Shown one piece after another: positions 34,396-42,994 of a stretch of 64,000 nucleotides of DNA. Source of the stretch: Chengkuizengella marina (GTDB lineage Bacteria > Bacillota > Bacilli > Paenibacillales > KCTC-33759). Below the pieces are notes generated by a model. It was given only the letters and a program-made list of their open reading frames with translations. It had not been told where the DNA came from and ran no database searches. The translations under genes and the position numbers were made by a program. The stretch covers positions 62,001 through 126,000 of the forward strand of contig NZ_SIJB01000030.1 of NCBI RefSeq assembly GCF_009910845.1, read 5' to 3'. How positions within the stretch are numbered: position 1 is the first letter of the stretch; every line of letters starts with the position of its first letter.

Positions 34396-34509
34396 CTATT
34401 TTTTTTCTTTTACATGTGGTACGGTGAAAGTATTTGTGCCACACACCATCATATTTTTTTCACTACCTTGTTTTGCTTCCAATTGTTGAAGAGCTAATAC
34501 CTGATTCAA
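34396..34509 (-). CDS. class III lanthipeptide-type precursor 2 (single cysteine)
   Basis: A 37-residue peptide from TTG 34509 behind AAAGGAGGTGATT. Its leader 'MNQVLALQQLE' is identical to that of precursor 1, and the next residues ('GSEKNMMV' against 'DSERNIMV') still align. The tail 'CGTNTFTVPHVKEKK' differs completely. It has one Cys (23), three Thr after it and Ser16 before it, so a Ser16-Cys23 ring is the only canonical N-to-C lanthionine possible. No lanKC is adjacent; the synthetase at 16366 probably acts in trans. Nucleotide conservation of ribosome site and leader argues that it is a real gene. Confidence 0.75.
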   Translation of the reverse strand: MNQVLALQQLEAKQGSEKNMMVCGTNTFTVPHVKEKK

Positions 34510-34889
34510 AAGAATCACCTCCTTTCAATACAACATATTCCTTTTAGGGGTTGTTATATGAATAGTATAATTTAGAAATATTTAGTAGTGTTTTGATTTT
34601 TGTTTCTACTATTTTAAATCATATTTTATCAGACTAATTAGTCTAAATAATATAGTACTAGGGACTCTAATTTCCAATTTTATTAACGTACTTATGAGTT
34701 CACTAAAAACAAAAAACCATCCTCGGGATGGTTTTTGTTTAAAAAGAAATGGAAACGCAGTAGTATATATCTATTATAACTTTTGACCATGTAACTCATT
34801 TTTTATCCTAAATTCTTTTATACACTAACGTATCCCTTTTAGGTATAATTATAGTATAAGATTATTAAGATTTAGTGGAGAAAATTAAA
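34510..34889. other. intergenic region upstream of precursor 2
   Basis: Holds a 14-bp palindrome AGACTAATTAGTCT at 34631-34644, which could be an operator for precursor 2, and a perfect terminator at 34712-34736 (AAAAACCATCC/GGATGGTTTTT). On the minus strand TATACT lies near 34575 but has no convincing -35 box. No other gene is supported. Confidence 0.5.
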
Positions 34890-35382
34890 TGATTTTTTGA
34901 TATGTGCGAGTGAGCAACTATGAGCAGAATTTAATATGCAAATAGATGTACTTCAAAAGTTTGATGTTGAAAAAATATATCAGGAGAAAATGACAGGATC
35001 AAGAAAAGATCGTCCAGAGCTACAGGAACTTTTAAAAAGTATTGCGACAAGGAGATCGGGTTGTAGTTTATAAATTAGATCGAATTTCACGCTCTAAAAA
35101 ACACTTGATTGAATTAAGTGAGAAGTGAGCGTGGTGTAGATCTTGTTTCTTTACAAGATAGAATTGATATAACAGCTATGGGAAAGTTATTCTTTCGCAC
35201 TATAGCGAGTATTGCAGAGTTGGAACGAGAACGAGATATTATCAGCGAACGTACTAAAGCAGGTTTAAATGCTGCTAGAGCAAGAGGGAGAAAAACCATT
35301 CAAAGATCCTCAGAAGGTTCAAACAGCTTTGAAAATGTATGAAATCAAATTACATAGTATTAAAGAAATAAAAGAAGAGTAG
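34890..35382 (+). pseudogene. decayed serine recombinase (resolvase/invertase family)
   Basis: Fragments in different frames spell a resolvase: 'MTGSRKDRPELQELL' near 34990, 'YKLDRISRSKKHL' type residues near 35070, and 'VDLVSLQDRIDITAMGKLFF' with 'IASIAELERERDIISERTKAGL' at 35118-35290. The N-terminal catalytic Ser region is largely lost and at least two frameshifts interrupt the rest. The C-terminal helix-turn-helix is truncated. It marks a former mobile element beside precursor 2. Confidence 0.75.
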
Positions 35383-35552
35383 GACTACTTTGTATCGTTA
35401 TATTGATCAGAGAAAGAAGTGAATTTATTCTGGAAAACATTGTTGTTTTTTTTAAAAAAGATAGTGTTCTTACAAAGAAAATGTATATGGTTTTTATGTT
35501 ATCTGGAATGGTAAAATTTAAAAAAGGGTTTTAATAGGTAAATTATTTTTTT

Positions 35553-35834
35553 ATGGAGGTTAAAAAGACGAGAATGAAAATCTTAAATATAATTAGTCTA
35601 ATTCTTGCTTTATTCATATTTGGAATTTATTTTTATTACCTTGAACCAATTGTTAAAGAAGAAAAGATTTTATCAATGTCAATATTTCTTATATTATGGG
35701 TTTTTCATAGTTATTTCTCAAAAAAACTCGAATCACAATTTAATTTTCTATCTAAAAGAATTGACACTCAGCTTGGTGTATGGATAATGTTTGGATCGAT
35801 TTCAATTCCTCTATTAGTTTGGATATTTAACTAA
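35553..35834 (+). CDS. small membrane protein, unknown
   Basis: A 93-residue protein with three hydrophobic stretches (about 9-30, 40-53 and 75-92) and a basic loop 'SYFSKKLESQ'. I do not recognise it. The first ATG is at 35553 with no clear ribosome site; an internal ATG at 35574 lies 14 bases after GGAGG, rather far. The gene stands alone between the recombinase remnant and a convergent secreted-protein gene. Confidence 0.5.
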   Translation: MEVKKTRMKILNIISLILALFIFGIYFYYLEPIVKEEKILSMSIFLILWVFHSYFSKKLESQFNFLSKRIDTQLGVWIMFGSISIPLLVWIFN

Positions 35835-35887
35835 AGAGTACATTCAAATTTAGGGTCAATAATATTATTTTATTCCAAAATAAAAAA

Positions 35888-35928
35888 AGCTTGTAGATTT
35901 GTCTCGAAGAGATGACTATCTACAAGCT
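35888..35928 (-). terminator. terminator of secreted-protein gene
   Basis: AGCTTGTAGAT (35888-35898) and ATCTACAAGCT (35918-35928) form an 11-bp stem with an inner TCTC/GAGA stem, followed on the minus strand by seven T. It ends the gene at 35938-36372. Confidence 0.85.
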
Positions 35929-35937
35929 GAGTTAATT

Positions 35938-36372
35938 TTAGTCTATATATCCTATAGGATAAAATTGTACTTCCATGGGTTCATCATAATCATCATCTTG
36001 ATAATGTACTACAGTAACCCAAAGTTTATATCTTTGAGCTCTTTCATCCCAAGTTTTCCATGACCATGTTCCTACGTATGTAGGTCCTAGATAACCTTCA
36101 GAAAATTCAAAAGTACCTAGGGCTGCAATCCATGAGGTAACTGTTCCTAATTTAAGTTTATCAGTTATTAATTTTGCAATAGCACTTACAACGAATCTAA
36201 CATCCTTATTATCATGATACGTATAAACTGGTCCATCTACAAGTATACTAGTACCCTCTACATCTTCGTCTTCAATTGGTACTGGTTCTGCTTTTGCTTC
36301 TGAAACATTATAAAATCCAATTCCCATAATAGTTACAGATAGCACAAGCATTAGCGATAATAATTTCTTCAT
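35938..36372 (-). CDS. secreted protein, unknown
   Basis: A 144-residue protein with a clear signal peptide (KK, hydrophobic core, cleavage likely after 'SEAKA'). The mature part is acidic at first ('PIEDEDVEG'), then has an amphipathic stretch 'VVSAIAKLITDKLKLGTVTSWIAALGTF' (quoted in part) and an aromatic, beta-like C-terminus ending 'VQFYPIGYID'. No Cys in the mature part. I cannot assign a family; size, secretion and the hydrophobic helix would also fit an antimicrobial or surface protein. It is monocistronic with its own terminator. Confidence 0.7.
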   Translation of the reverse strand: MKKLLSLMLVLSVTIMGIGFYNVSEAKAEPVPIEDEDVEGTSILVDGPVYTYHDNKDVRFVVSAIAKLITDKLKLGTVTSWIAALGTFEFSEGYLGPTYVGTWSWKTWDERAQRYKLWVTVVHYQDDDYDEPMEVQFYPIGYID

Positions 36373-37442
36373 AATAATAACATCCTTTCAAGATAATATT
36401 TATGACATAATGGCATGTTAATTAATATATCATATATATACTTGCAAATGAAGACAAATATATACATTTTATGTTATTGAATATATTTAAAGGAGGAATA
36501 GAGGGAGTAATAAACAGTTAAATTAAGTTTTGTGTAAAGGTGTTATTATTGGGAGGTTAAGAAAACAGACACTTTAATATAATAGAACCAAATTAATCTT
36601 ATAGAGTTAGGAATAATATCTGTTTTAAATAGTTATAATCAATCAAAAATAATACTCGATTATTTTTGAAAACACCTAAAAAAATGGTGTTTTCTATTGT
36701 GTAAAATCATTAGTCATAAGATTACTTTGTAATCTATTAGTAAACCAATTTTTTAAAAACTGTAAACTTTTATTTTATAAATAAACTATATTGTTTTAGT
36801 TTTTGTTAAATCATAGAGGGAAATATATAATGGAAATAATTGTTTACTAATAAAAAGTGATAATAAAAAAATATAATTAGATATGTGCCCAAACTTGATT
36901 ATTACGATTCCAATAATCAATGACCAGAAACAAAAACAAAATTAAAAAATTTATTTTCAAAAAACTCCAAAAGTTTAAATTGGATACTTGAAAATATTTG
37001 ATAAATTCATCTTTCACCTCCAATAGGGGCAATGCAACGATTCATACTTTTTGGGGCCACTCACAATTTTATTTACAGAACATATATTTCGTTAATTTAT
37101 TGACTATATAAATTATTTTTATACTAAATGGATTCTTTTTGTTTGCCATAGAATAAGGGTTTGCTTGAAGTTAACGGCTACTTTTTATTTATTATATAGT
37201 TATTTAATTTTCATGATTAGTAGAGTAAAGAGTTGGCTTACCAACCCCTTATGGGGTATAACCAAAAGTAGGAAACCACTCCTCAGTTTTATATTTAAGG
37301 TGAATACACAAATGAGAAAATGAATTGGTATGTTTATTATGAGATCGTCCACACTCCTGTTGCACTAGCTTTATCCATGGTAACATTTTTCTGTAAAATA
37401 TGAAAACTAACACGTTATAGCACAGGGAAAGAATTATATCCA
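36373..37442. other. AT-rich intergenic region
   Basis: About 1.07 kb without a supportable gene. A hairpin GAAAACACC/GGTGTTTTC lies at 36668-36694. A 64-codon minus-strand frame at 37249-37443 has no ribosome site and ends inside low-complexity sequence; I leave it out. Two GGAGG motifs, near 36550 and 37017, lead only to very short frames. Confidence 0.6.
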
Positions 37443-37808
37443 CTAATTAGCTTCATCAATAATCTCTTTTGCAATTTGAAGAGCATTTAATACTCTTGGA
37501 AAGCCAGCATATGGGATACAGTGAATGACAATGCCGAATAATTCCTGTGGAGTAATCCCTATATTTAAAGCAGCTTTGAAATGAAATCTAAGTTGATTCG
37601 CAGTATCTCCTAAAGTTATAAGACAGGAAATCGTGATCATCTCCTGTTGTTTTCTATCTAATTCGCTTCGAGAGTAGATTTCTCCAAACCCAAATTGAAC
37701 GATGTATTTATGAATATCAGGATGTAAGTCTTGTATGGCTTCAACTGCATGAATACCATCAGCTCCTGCTATTTCCTTTATATTAGAAATCCCTTTATCA
37801 AATGACAT
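37443..37808 (-). CDS. carboxymuconolactone decarboxylase family protein
   Basis: A 121-residue all-helical protein of the CMD/AhpD-like family. 'FGFGEIYSRSELDRKQQEMITISCLITLGD' (quoted as spaced landmarks) is the family core, and 'LNIGITPQELFGIVIHCIPYAGFPRVLNAL' ends the domain. The CxxC of AhpD peroxidases is absent, so this is the gamma-carboxymuconolactone decarboxylase-like branch; the true substrate is unknown. It follows the ThDP-enzyme gene by 61 bases and probably belongs to its operon. Confidence 0.8.
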   Translation of the reverse strand: MSFDKGISNIKEIAGADGIHAVEAIQDLHPDIHKYIVQFGFGEIYSRSELDRKQQEMITISCLITLGDTANQLRFHFKAALNIGITPQELFGIVIHCIPYAGFPRVLNALQIAKEIIDEAN

Positions 37809-37869
37809 AAGATCTTCACCTCTAATGATAGAATTTTAAGTTTATATGAATAACGATTTTTTGTGTAAT

Positions 37870-39573
37870 TTATCCTCGTTTTAATGTTGGGGGTATTTCG
37901 TTGGGGTCAACAATAAGCTCTACTACTGAACAGGATGAATATTCAAGTGCAGCTTTGATGGCTGTTTTAATTTCTTGAAGATTAACACATCTGAAAGCTT
38001 TAGCTCCCAACGATTCAGCTAATTGTTTGACGTGAACAGGTGTTTTAAAAACAGTACCATCCGTTCTGCCTAAATGATGTAACATCCCTTTATTGACCAT
38101 GTCTAAACACCCATTATTGAAAACGATATAGGTTACATTTATATTCTCATTAACGGCTACAGAAATTTCAGTTCCATGCATCATGAAACAGCCGTCACCT
38201 GTAATGCAGACAATACTTTCATCAACTCCTGCCAATTTAGCGCCAATGGCGTAACTAATGGAATGGCCCATTGCACCGAATACATCATCAAAATAAAATG
38301 GACTACAATCATTAAATTCAAGATGTTTAATGGCATAAAAGCTATGGCTACCATCATCTGAAAAGAATACGGTTTTTTTGGGAATATATTTTTGAAGCTC
38401 TTTAATTGCAGATTTTGAAGTCATAAATATACCTTGAGATTGATGGTTCTCTTCATCAATATTATGTGTATTATCTACTATTTTTTGTTCAAAAGTGGCG
38501 GCAACTTCCTGAACAGGGAACAATGGTACCATTGTTCTCAAGGATGTGTTCACTTTTGATTGAGTTTCATTAAGAAGTGGTATATTTCTTAATATGTATT
38601 TTAAATTTGTTTTGATGTCCCCTCGAATACATAAGGTTGGAGTATGAATGGTTCTGCCAATAAACATACCATCGTAGTCAAAATGGATGACTTTTTTAGG
38701 TAACATGTCTGGAGTGAATCCTGCAAGAGACATATCTGATAACTTACTTCCAACCACAATGAGTAGATCAATTCCTGATAACATATAAAGGTCTGATTCA
38801 CTAGTACCACCTAAACCAAATCCACCTAAACTTAAAGGGTGATTTGTTGGGAAAGCACCCTTTCCACCTGGAGTTGTCATAACTGGAATTTGAAAGATTT
38901 CTACTAATAGTTTAATTTCTTCATAAGCTTGACTTAAGTGAACACCTTTTCCTAGTAATATAACGGGTCGTTGGCTGAGTTGAATTTGTGGTATGACTTC
39001 ATCAATATGGGAAGATACATAGGAAGTTTGCTCTACCTTAGGAAATTCAAAAGGAATCACTTTTTCATTTAAAACATCCAGTGGAATGGATAGATGTACA
39101 GGTCCCTTTGCTCCTTCAAGCGCAGTGGAAATAGCATGTGTTAAATAGGTTTGTAATAAATCTGCTCTTTCAACACGTGCACTAAATAAAGTAACAGGTT
39201 CAAACATTTTAGTTACATCTGTTCCAAAAAAAGTTGAATCTTGACCTTGTGCTTTCCCTGTGTCTTTCATGCAAGGGTGTCCGGTAATGAAAAGGACGGG
39301 TGCATGATAGGTTCTAGCTTGAGCTGCTGAAGTTAATAAATTAGTTGCACCAGGACCACTTGTACCTATAGCTACACCAAGCGTTTTTTTTCTAAGCGCA
39401 TATCCTGCAGCTGCAAAGCCTGCCCCTGATTCATGTCTGCATAATACGAATCGAATTCCTTGATTTTCTGCTTCCAAAATAATAGGAACAATCGCTTTAC
39501 CAGGTATCCCAAATAAGTGGGTGATTCCTTTTTTTCGGAGATTATCTATTAAAAACGAAGTTGCAAGTGTCAC
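37870..39573 (-). CDS. ThDP-dependent acetolactate synthase-like enzyme
   Basis: A 567-residue enzyme with the three-domain ThDP architecture. The activating Glu is in 'LCRHESGAGFAAAGYA' near residue 49, the central domain carries 'VILLGKGVHLS', and the ThDP/Mg motif runs from 'CITGDGCFMMHG' to 'VFNNGCLDM' near 455-490. It is IlvB/AlsS-like but has no regulatory subunit gene nearby. Acetolactate synthase, glyoxylate carboligase and other decarboxylases remain possible. It starts with GTG after AAGGAGG, 16 bases after a sensor-kinase gene. Confidence 0.82.
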   Translation of the reverse strand: MTLATSFLIDNLRKKGITHLFGIPGKAIVPIILEAENQGIRFVLCRHESGAGFAAAGYALRKKTLGVAIGTSGPGATNLLTSAAQARTYHAPVLFITGHPCMKDTGKAQGQDSTFFGTDVTKMFEPVTLFSARVERADLLQTYLTHAISTALEGAKGPVHLSIPLDVLNEKVIPFEFPKVEQTSYVSSHIDEVIPQIQLSQRPVILLGKGVHLSQAYEEIKLLVEIFQIPVMTTPGGKGAFPTNHPLSLGGFGLGGTSESDLYMLSGIDLLIVVGSKLSDMSLAGFTPDMLPKKVIHFDYDGMFIGRTIHTPTLCIRGDIKTNLKYILRNIPLLNETQSKVNTSLRTMVPLFPVQEVAATFEQKIVDNTHNIDEENHQSQGIFMTSKSAIKELQKYIPKKTVFFSDDGSHSFYAIKHLEFNDCSPFYFDDVFGAMGHSISYAIGAKLAGVDESIVCITGDGCFMMHGTEISVAVNENINVTYIVFNNGCLDMVNKGMLHHLGRTDGTVFKTPVHVKQLAESLGAKAFRCVNLQEIKTAIKAALEYSSCSVVELIVDPNEIPPTLKRG

Positions 39574-39589
39574 AACAAAACCTCCTTAT

Positions 39590-41188
39590 TTATACAGTAG
39601 GGAATATAAGTGTAAAGGTAGTTCCTGTTCCAAGTTTAGAAGAAACATCAATTTTCGCATTATGATTGTTTAAAATACGATAGGATATTGACAATCCGAG
39701 TCCTAAGCCACTTTCTTTTGTTGAAAAGAAGGGATTAAGGATTTGATTCATCTCTTTTTCAGAAATACCTTTTCCTTCATCTTTTATATCTATAATTACT
39801 GAATCATTTTTTTGTTTAACGATAATTTGAATCGTGCCATTTCGTTCCATAGCTTCAATTGCATTTTGAATAAGATTAATAAAAACTTGTTTAATCTGTG
39901 CGCTGTCTATTAGAAGATTTACTTCATGATCTAGTAATTTTTCTTCTATAGCAATGTTTTTTAATATGGCTTGACTTCGCATGATCTTGACTGTATCTCG
40001 AATTAACGATTGAATATCAACTAGGCGAAATTCAGGACTAGAAGGTTTTGCCATTAGAACAAACTGAGAGACCATTTCATTCAGTGAAGTTAACTCTTCT
40101 GAAATAATGTTGATGTACTTTTCATCTGCTTCGTCCTCTGTATACTTTTGTTTTAATAAGTGTGTAAAACCCATAATGGATGTGAGGGGATTTCTTATTT
40201 CATGAGCTAATCCAGCAGCTAATTTACCTATAGCTGAAAATTTTTCTGATAAAATAACTTGTTTCTCCAAATTATATTTTTCTGTAATATCTCGTATATT
40301 TGCAAATGAACCTATAAGTTCATTGTTATCATCATAAATAGGTAACGCATCTAAAAGACATATTTTTGTTTTATTGTCTAGTGAATCAAAATAAATTTTG
40401 TGATCGTGCACAATGGTTTGATTTTCCAAAACATCATAAAGATATTTTCCAAATGGATCTAAGTCAAATATTGAGTTTTCTAATAGATCCTCTTTGCTGC
40501 GATTGAATAACTCTTCAACAAAAGGATTGATTTCAGTAATTCTACCATACTTATTTGTAATAATGACACCATCTCTAATTGTATTTATCGTGATGTTATG
40601 AAATAGATTTAATTGATCATTTTTCTTTTTTAACAATAATTCTCTTTCGATAGAGTCAACAATAGATGATAGTAAGGGGACTAAATATGGGTTATGTCTA
40701 TCGATGGATGTCATAATCGATATTGTGCCAGATAAAAAATGAGATTCTGAAAAGTAGAAGGGTACAGAATAACAAGCCGTTTGATGTAATGCATGATGGA
40801 AATGACCAGGGCCTATAATTTGAACTGGGTGTTTTTTGTTTAATGCAATGTCAACTGAATTCGTACCCATTTCTTGATCACATAAGCGTACTCCATTGGT
40901 TATGCCTATGTTATTAATGATAGATTTAAAAGATACATCACCAAACATATCTAGAATATATCCTTCATCATCAGTGATTACAATCAACATGTAATTCTCT
41001 TTTAATGGGCCTATAATTTTCATCACATAAAAACCCATGATGGATAGGATTTCTTCATATGTGGCTTTTTTTTGTTTTAATTGTTCATTTGTTAATTTTT
41101 TTGTGCTTTTTGGCATTGTTTTTGGGTCCATTCCTCGTTCCTTACATCTATTCTTTGATTCTGTTAAGTAGTATGGTTCTATCCCCAT
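39590..41188 (-). CDS. PAS-domain sensor histidine kinase
   Basis: A 532-residue soluble kinase. Residues about 40-200 resemble the N-terminal GAF-like sensor of AcoR-type activators ('CDQEMGTNSVDIAL'). A PAS domain follows (about 205-320; 'VIITNKYGRITEINPF'). The HisKA domain has its phospho-His in 'LAHEIRNPLTSIMGF' near residue 331, and the ATPase has 'NLIQNAIEAM', 'DEGKGISE' and 'GLGLGLSISYRIL'. No membrane segment is seen. No response regulator is in the window. It heads an operon with the ThDP enzyme and CMD-like protein. Confidence 0.88.
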   Translation of the reverse strand: MGIEPYYLTESKNRCKERGMDPKTMPKSTKKLTNEQLKQKKATYEEILSIMGFYVMKIIGPLKENYMLIVITDDEGYILDMFGDVSFKSIINNIGITNGVRLCDQEMGTNSVDIALNKKHPVQIIGPGHFHHALHQTACYSVPFYFSESHFLSGTISIMTSIDRHNPYLVPLLSSIVDSIERELLLKKKNDQLNLFHNITINTIRDGVIITNKYGRITEINPFVEELFNRSKEDLLENSIFDLDPFGKYLYDVLENQTIVHDHKIYFDSLDNKTKICLLDALPIYDDNNELIGSFANIRDITEKYNLEKQVILSEKFSAIGKLAAGLAHEIRNPLTSIMGFTHLLKQKYTEDEADEKYINIISEELTSLNEMVSQFVLMAKPSSPEFRLVDIQSLIRDTVKIMRSQAILKNIAIEEKLLDHEVNLLIDSAQIKQVFINLIQNAIEAMERNGTIQIIVKQKNDSVIIDIKDEGKGISEKEMNQILNPFFSTKESGLGLGLSISYRILNNHNAKIDVSSKLGTGTTFTLIFPTV

Positions 41189-41446
41189 AAAATCACCTTT
41201 GTTGTAAAAAATTTGAAATAGTATTTACTAACATTATTCAACAATGTTTGCTAAAATCCTTCCTCATAAATTATAAATTTTTCTTATAGGGACAAGAAAT
41301 AATTGAGCTAAAAGTAACAAACAAACTTGTAATTATTAAAGATAAACCCTATTACGAGAAAAGGTGATTAATATACTGGGATGTAAATTATTATGAAAGA
41401 GCAGTAGAAAACAAGAGGTTAGCATATTTAAAAATCTAGTGAAGTG

Positions 41447-41474
41447 AAAAACTATCCTGTAGGATGGTTTTTTT
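41447..41474. terminator. isolated terminator
   Basis: AAAAACTATCC (41447-41457) pairs with GGATGGTTTTT (41462-41472), one G-T pair, followed by T-rich sequence. No gene ends nearby on the plus strand. Confidence 0.6.
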
Positions 41475-41573
41475 GTTTAAAAAATGATGGAAATGTAACC
41501 TATACATATTTTAACTTTGTTCTATAAATATATCAATCATGAATGAATTGATCTAACATAAGGGAGCATTGTA

Positions 41574-41724
41574 TTGACACATTTTTAATGCATCGTTTAT
41601 TCTTGTATATAAAATTAAGTAATTACAAACTTACATTATAATTTTTAGAATTATTTACTTTTGTTGGTAGTATTAAAAAAATGCAATCAGTGTGATTATC
41701 TGGATCACACTGATTGCATTTTTT
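41574..41724 (+). ncRNA. candidate small RNA
   Basis: A consensus -35 box TTGACA (41574-41579) with a weak -10 TATTCT 18 bases later could start a transcript of about 115 bases. It would end at a perfect 21-bp hairpin, 41676-41696 with 41704-41724, whose 3' arm ends in six T. No open frame with a ribosome site lies between. The terminator is very convincing; the promoter is not. Confidence 0.35.
41676..41724 (+). terminator. perfect 21-bp terminator hairpin
   Basis: Two 21-base arms match without error around a seven-base loop TATCTGG. It is the strongest hairpin in the window and ends no visible gene. Confidence 0.85.
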
Positions 41725-41891
41725 AAAATGTTATGATCTACAAACCTTTCAACTTAGATAAGGTGGATTTTTTTATTCACAAAGTCCTTATATGATCAAT
41801 TCTTTCAAAATATATGCTTGATAAATTTATATACCTATAAAAATGTTTACAGTATTATTTTGTCAATAAAAATGGAATTTTTAAATTTTTT

Positions 41892-41923
41892 TTGTATCCT
41901 TGTTGCTTTTTTACCATATAGTG
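41892..41923 (+). promoter_or_regulatory. candidate promoter of the split-sigma operon
   Basis: TTGTATCCTTGTT at 41892-41904 and ATATAGTG at 41916-41923 resemble TTGATATCTTGTT and ATATAGTG before the 43473 gene. The spacing between the blocks differs by three bases. It may be recognised by the sigma factor encoded at 42119, but this is a comparison of only two sites. Confidence 0.35.
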
Positions 41924-42118
41924 GGACTTTAAATCAAAAAGAGTTCATTTTTTAAATTATAGATAGGAGGGGGTTCAAAAAAGATAACTTTCGAGAAGTA
42001 AAAATTCATCAATTTAAAGATACTTCAGCTAACTCCAGTGTATGTTATCTACAACAAGCTAATTGATATTTAAGGTTAAGTGGTTCTTTTCAATAAAATT
42101 TTGTAAGGATTAATCTAT

Positions 42119-42664
42119 ATGAAAATACCATTAAATGAAATTAAAAACCCCATTTTAAAACATTTTTTTGAAGAAAAAAAACACAAATTAACGTATGAAG
42201 AATACCTTAGAACTGGAGACCTTAAATACATTGAACAACTTGAAATTAGTTTTAAAGAATATTCATACAAAGTTCGTATTTTAGCTTATTTTAATAAGTA
42301 TTTATATTTTAAAGCTATAAAATATGACATGAAACATAGAAAACTTCAACAAAGATTCCAATTAATTTTAGATAAGAGTGATGAAGAAAGTAACACAATT
42401 ATTGACAACATAGAAGATGAAAATTCACAAATAAATATTGATAAAATGGATATGAAGATTGATGATTTTGTAACAGATGAACGATTAAGTAAATCAATAA
42501 ATAAACTAACTTTTCAACAAAAAAAAGTTCTTTACTTTTACTATGTAGAAGAATTAAAGGATATAGAAATTGCGAAAAAATTTAACGTTACAAGACAATC
42601 TATTACTAAGACAAGAAATACTGCAATTAAGAAGTTGAAAGCAGATTTTGGTATTAAAGAATAA
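42119..42664 (+). CDS. SigO-like sigma-70 family protein (region 4 subunit)
   Basis: A 181-residue basic protein. Residues about 125-178 are a sigma region 4 with helix-turn-helix ('LSKSINKLTFQQKKVLYFYY', 'DIEIAKKFNVTRQSITKTRN'). Residues 30-85 are helical and could be a partial region 2 ('FKEYSYKVRILAYFNKYL', 'AIKYDMKH'), but the canonical core-binding 2.1-2.2 stretch is missing. Such a stretch is encoded separately by the next gene, as in B. subtilis SigO-RsoA. It heads an operon with the region-2 protein and a small membrane protein. UviA/Xpf-type sigma factors are the alternative comparison. Confidence 0.75.
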   Translation: MKIPLNEIKNPILKHFFEEKKHKLTYEEYLRTGDLKYIEQLEISFKEYSYKVRILAYFNKYLYFKAIKYDMKHRKLQQRFQLILDKSDEESNTIIDNIEDENSQINIDKMDMKIDDFVTDERLSKSINKLTFQQKKVLYFYYVEELKDIEIAKKFNVTRQSITKTRNTAIKKLKADFGIKE

Positions 42665-42756
42665 TAATTTATTATTTTCACTTACATTTTCCAATATAAA
42701 ATTAAATTATATTTATAACATTATTGAAACAATTAATTATGAAAGGATAATGTAAA

Positions 42757-42993
42757 TTGTTAAAAAATAGTATAGAAGGACAAGATAAAATAGTAGATGT
42801 AGTAAATATGTTATATCCAAAAATAAAATCAGTCTTACAAAAAACGCATATTACTGAAAGAGATGATTTAGAACAAATTCTTATTGAGACAATAGTAACA
42901 AAAATAGATTCAGGATATTTCGAAAGTGGAGAATCACTGATAGACTTATTGGAAAAGGAATACAAAATTGGTTTTTTTGAAAGAGTTGATTAA
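42757..42993 (+). CDS. RsoA-like sigma region 2 protein
   Basis: A 78-residue acidic protein from TTG 42757 behind AAAGGA. 'VVNMLYPKIKSVLQKTHITE' followed by 'RDDLEQILIETIVTKIDSG' matches sigma region 2.1-2.2, the part that binds the beta-prime coiled coil, and nothing else of a sigma factor is present. B. subtilis RsoA is also about 79 residues and pairs with SigO to make one working sigma factor. Gene order (region 4 first, then region 2) is the same. The assignment rests on pattern and context. Confidence 0.65.
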   Translation: MLKNSIEGQDKIVDVVNMLYPKIKSVLQKTHITERDDLEQILIETIVTKIDSGYFESGESLIDLLEKEYKIGFFERVD

Positions 42994-42994
42994 A

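Larger units (their letters stand above)
41189..42118. other. intergenic region before the split-sigma operon
   Basis: About 930 bases without a supportable protein gene. It contains a terminator at 41447-41474, a possible small RNA with a 21-bp terminator (41574-41724), and a candidate promoter at 41892-41923 for the sigma-factor operon. Confidence 0.6.

Noticed and set aside
37249-37443. 64-codon minus-strand frame
   Set aside because: No ribosome site, no recognisable composition, and it lies in AT-rich sequence next to the end of another gene.
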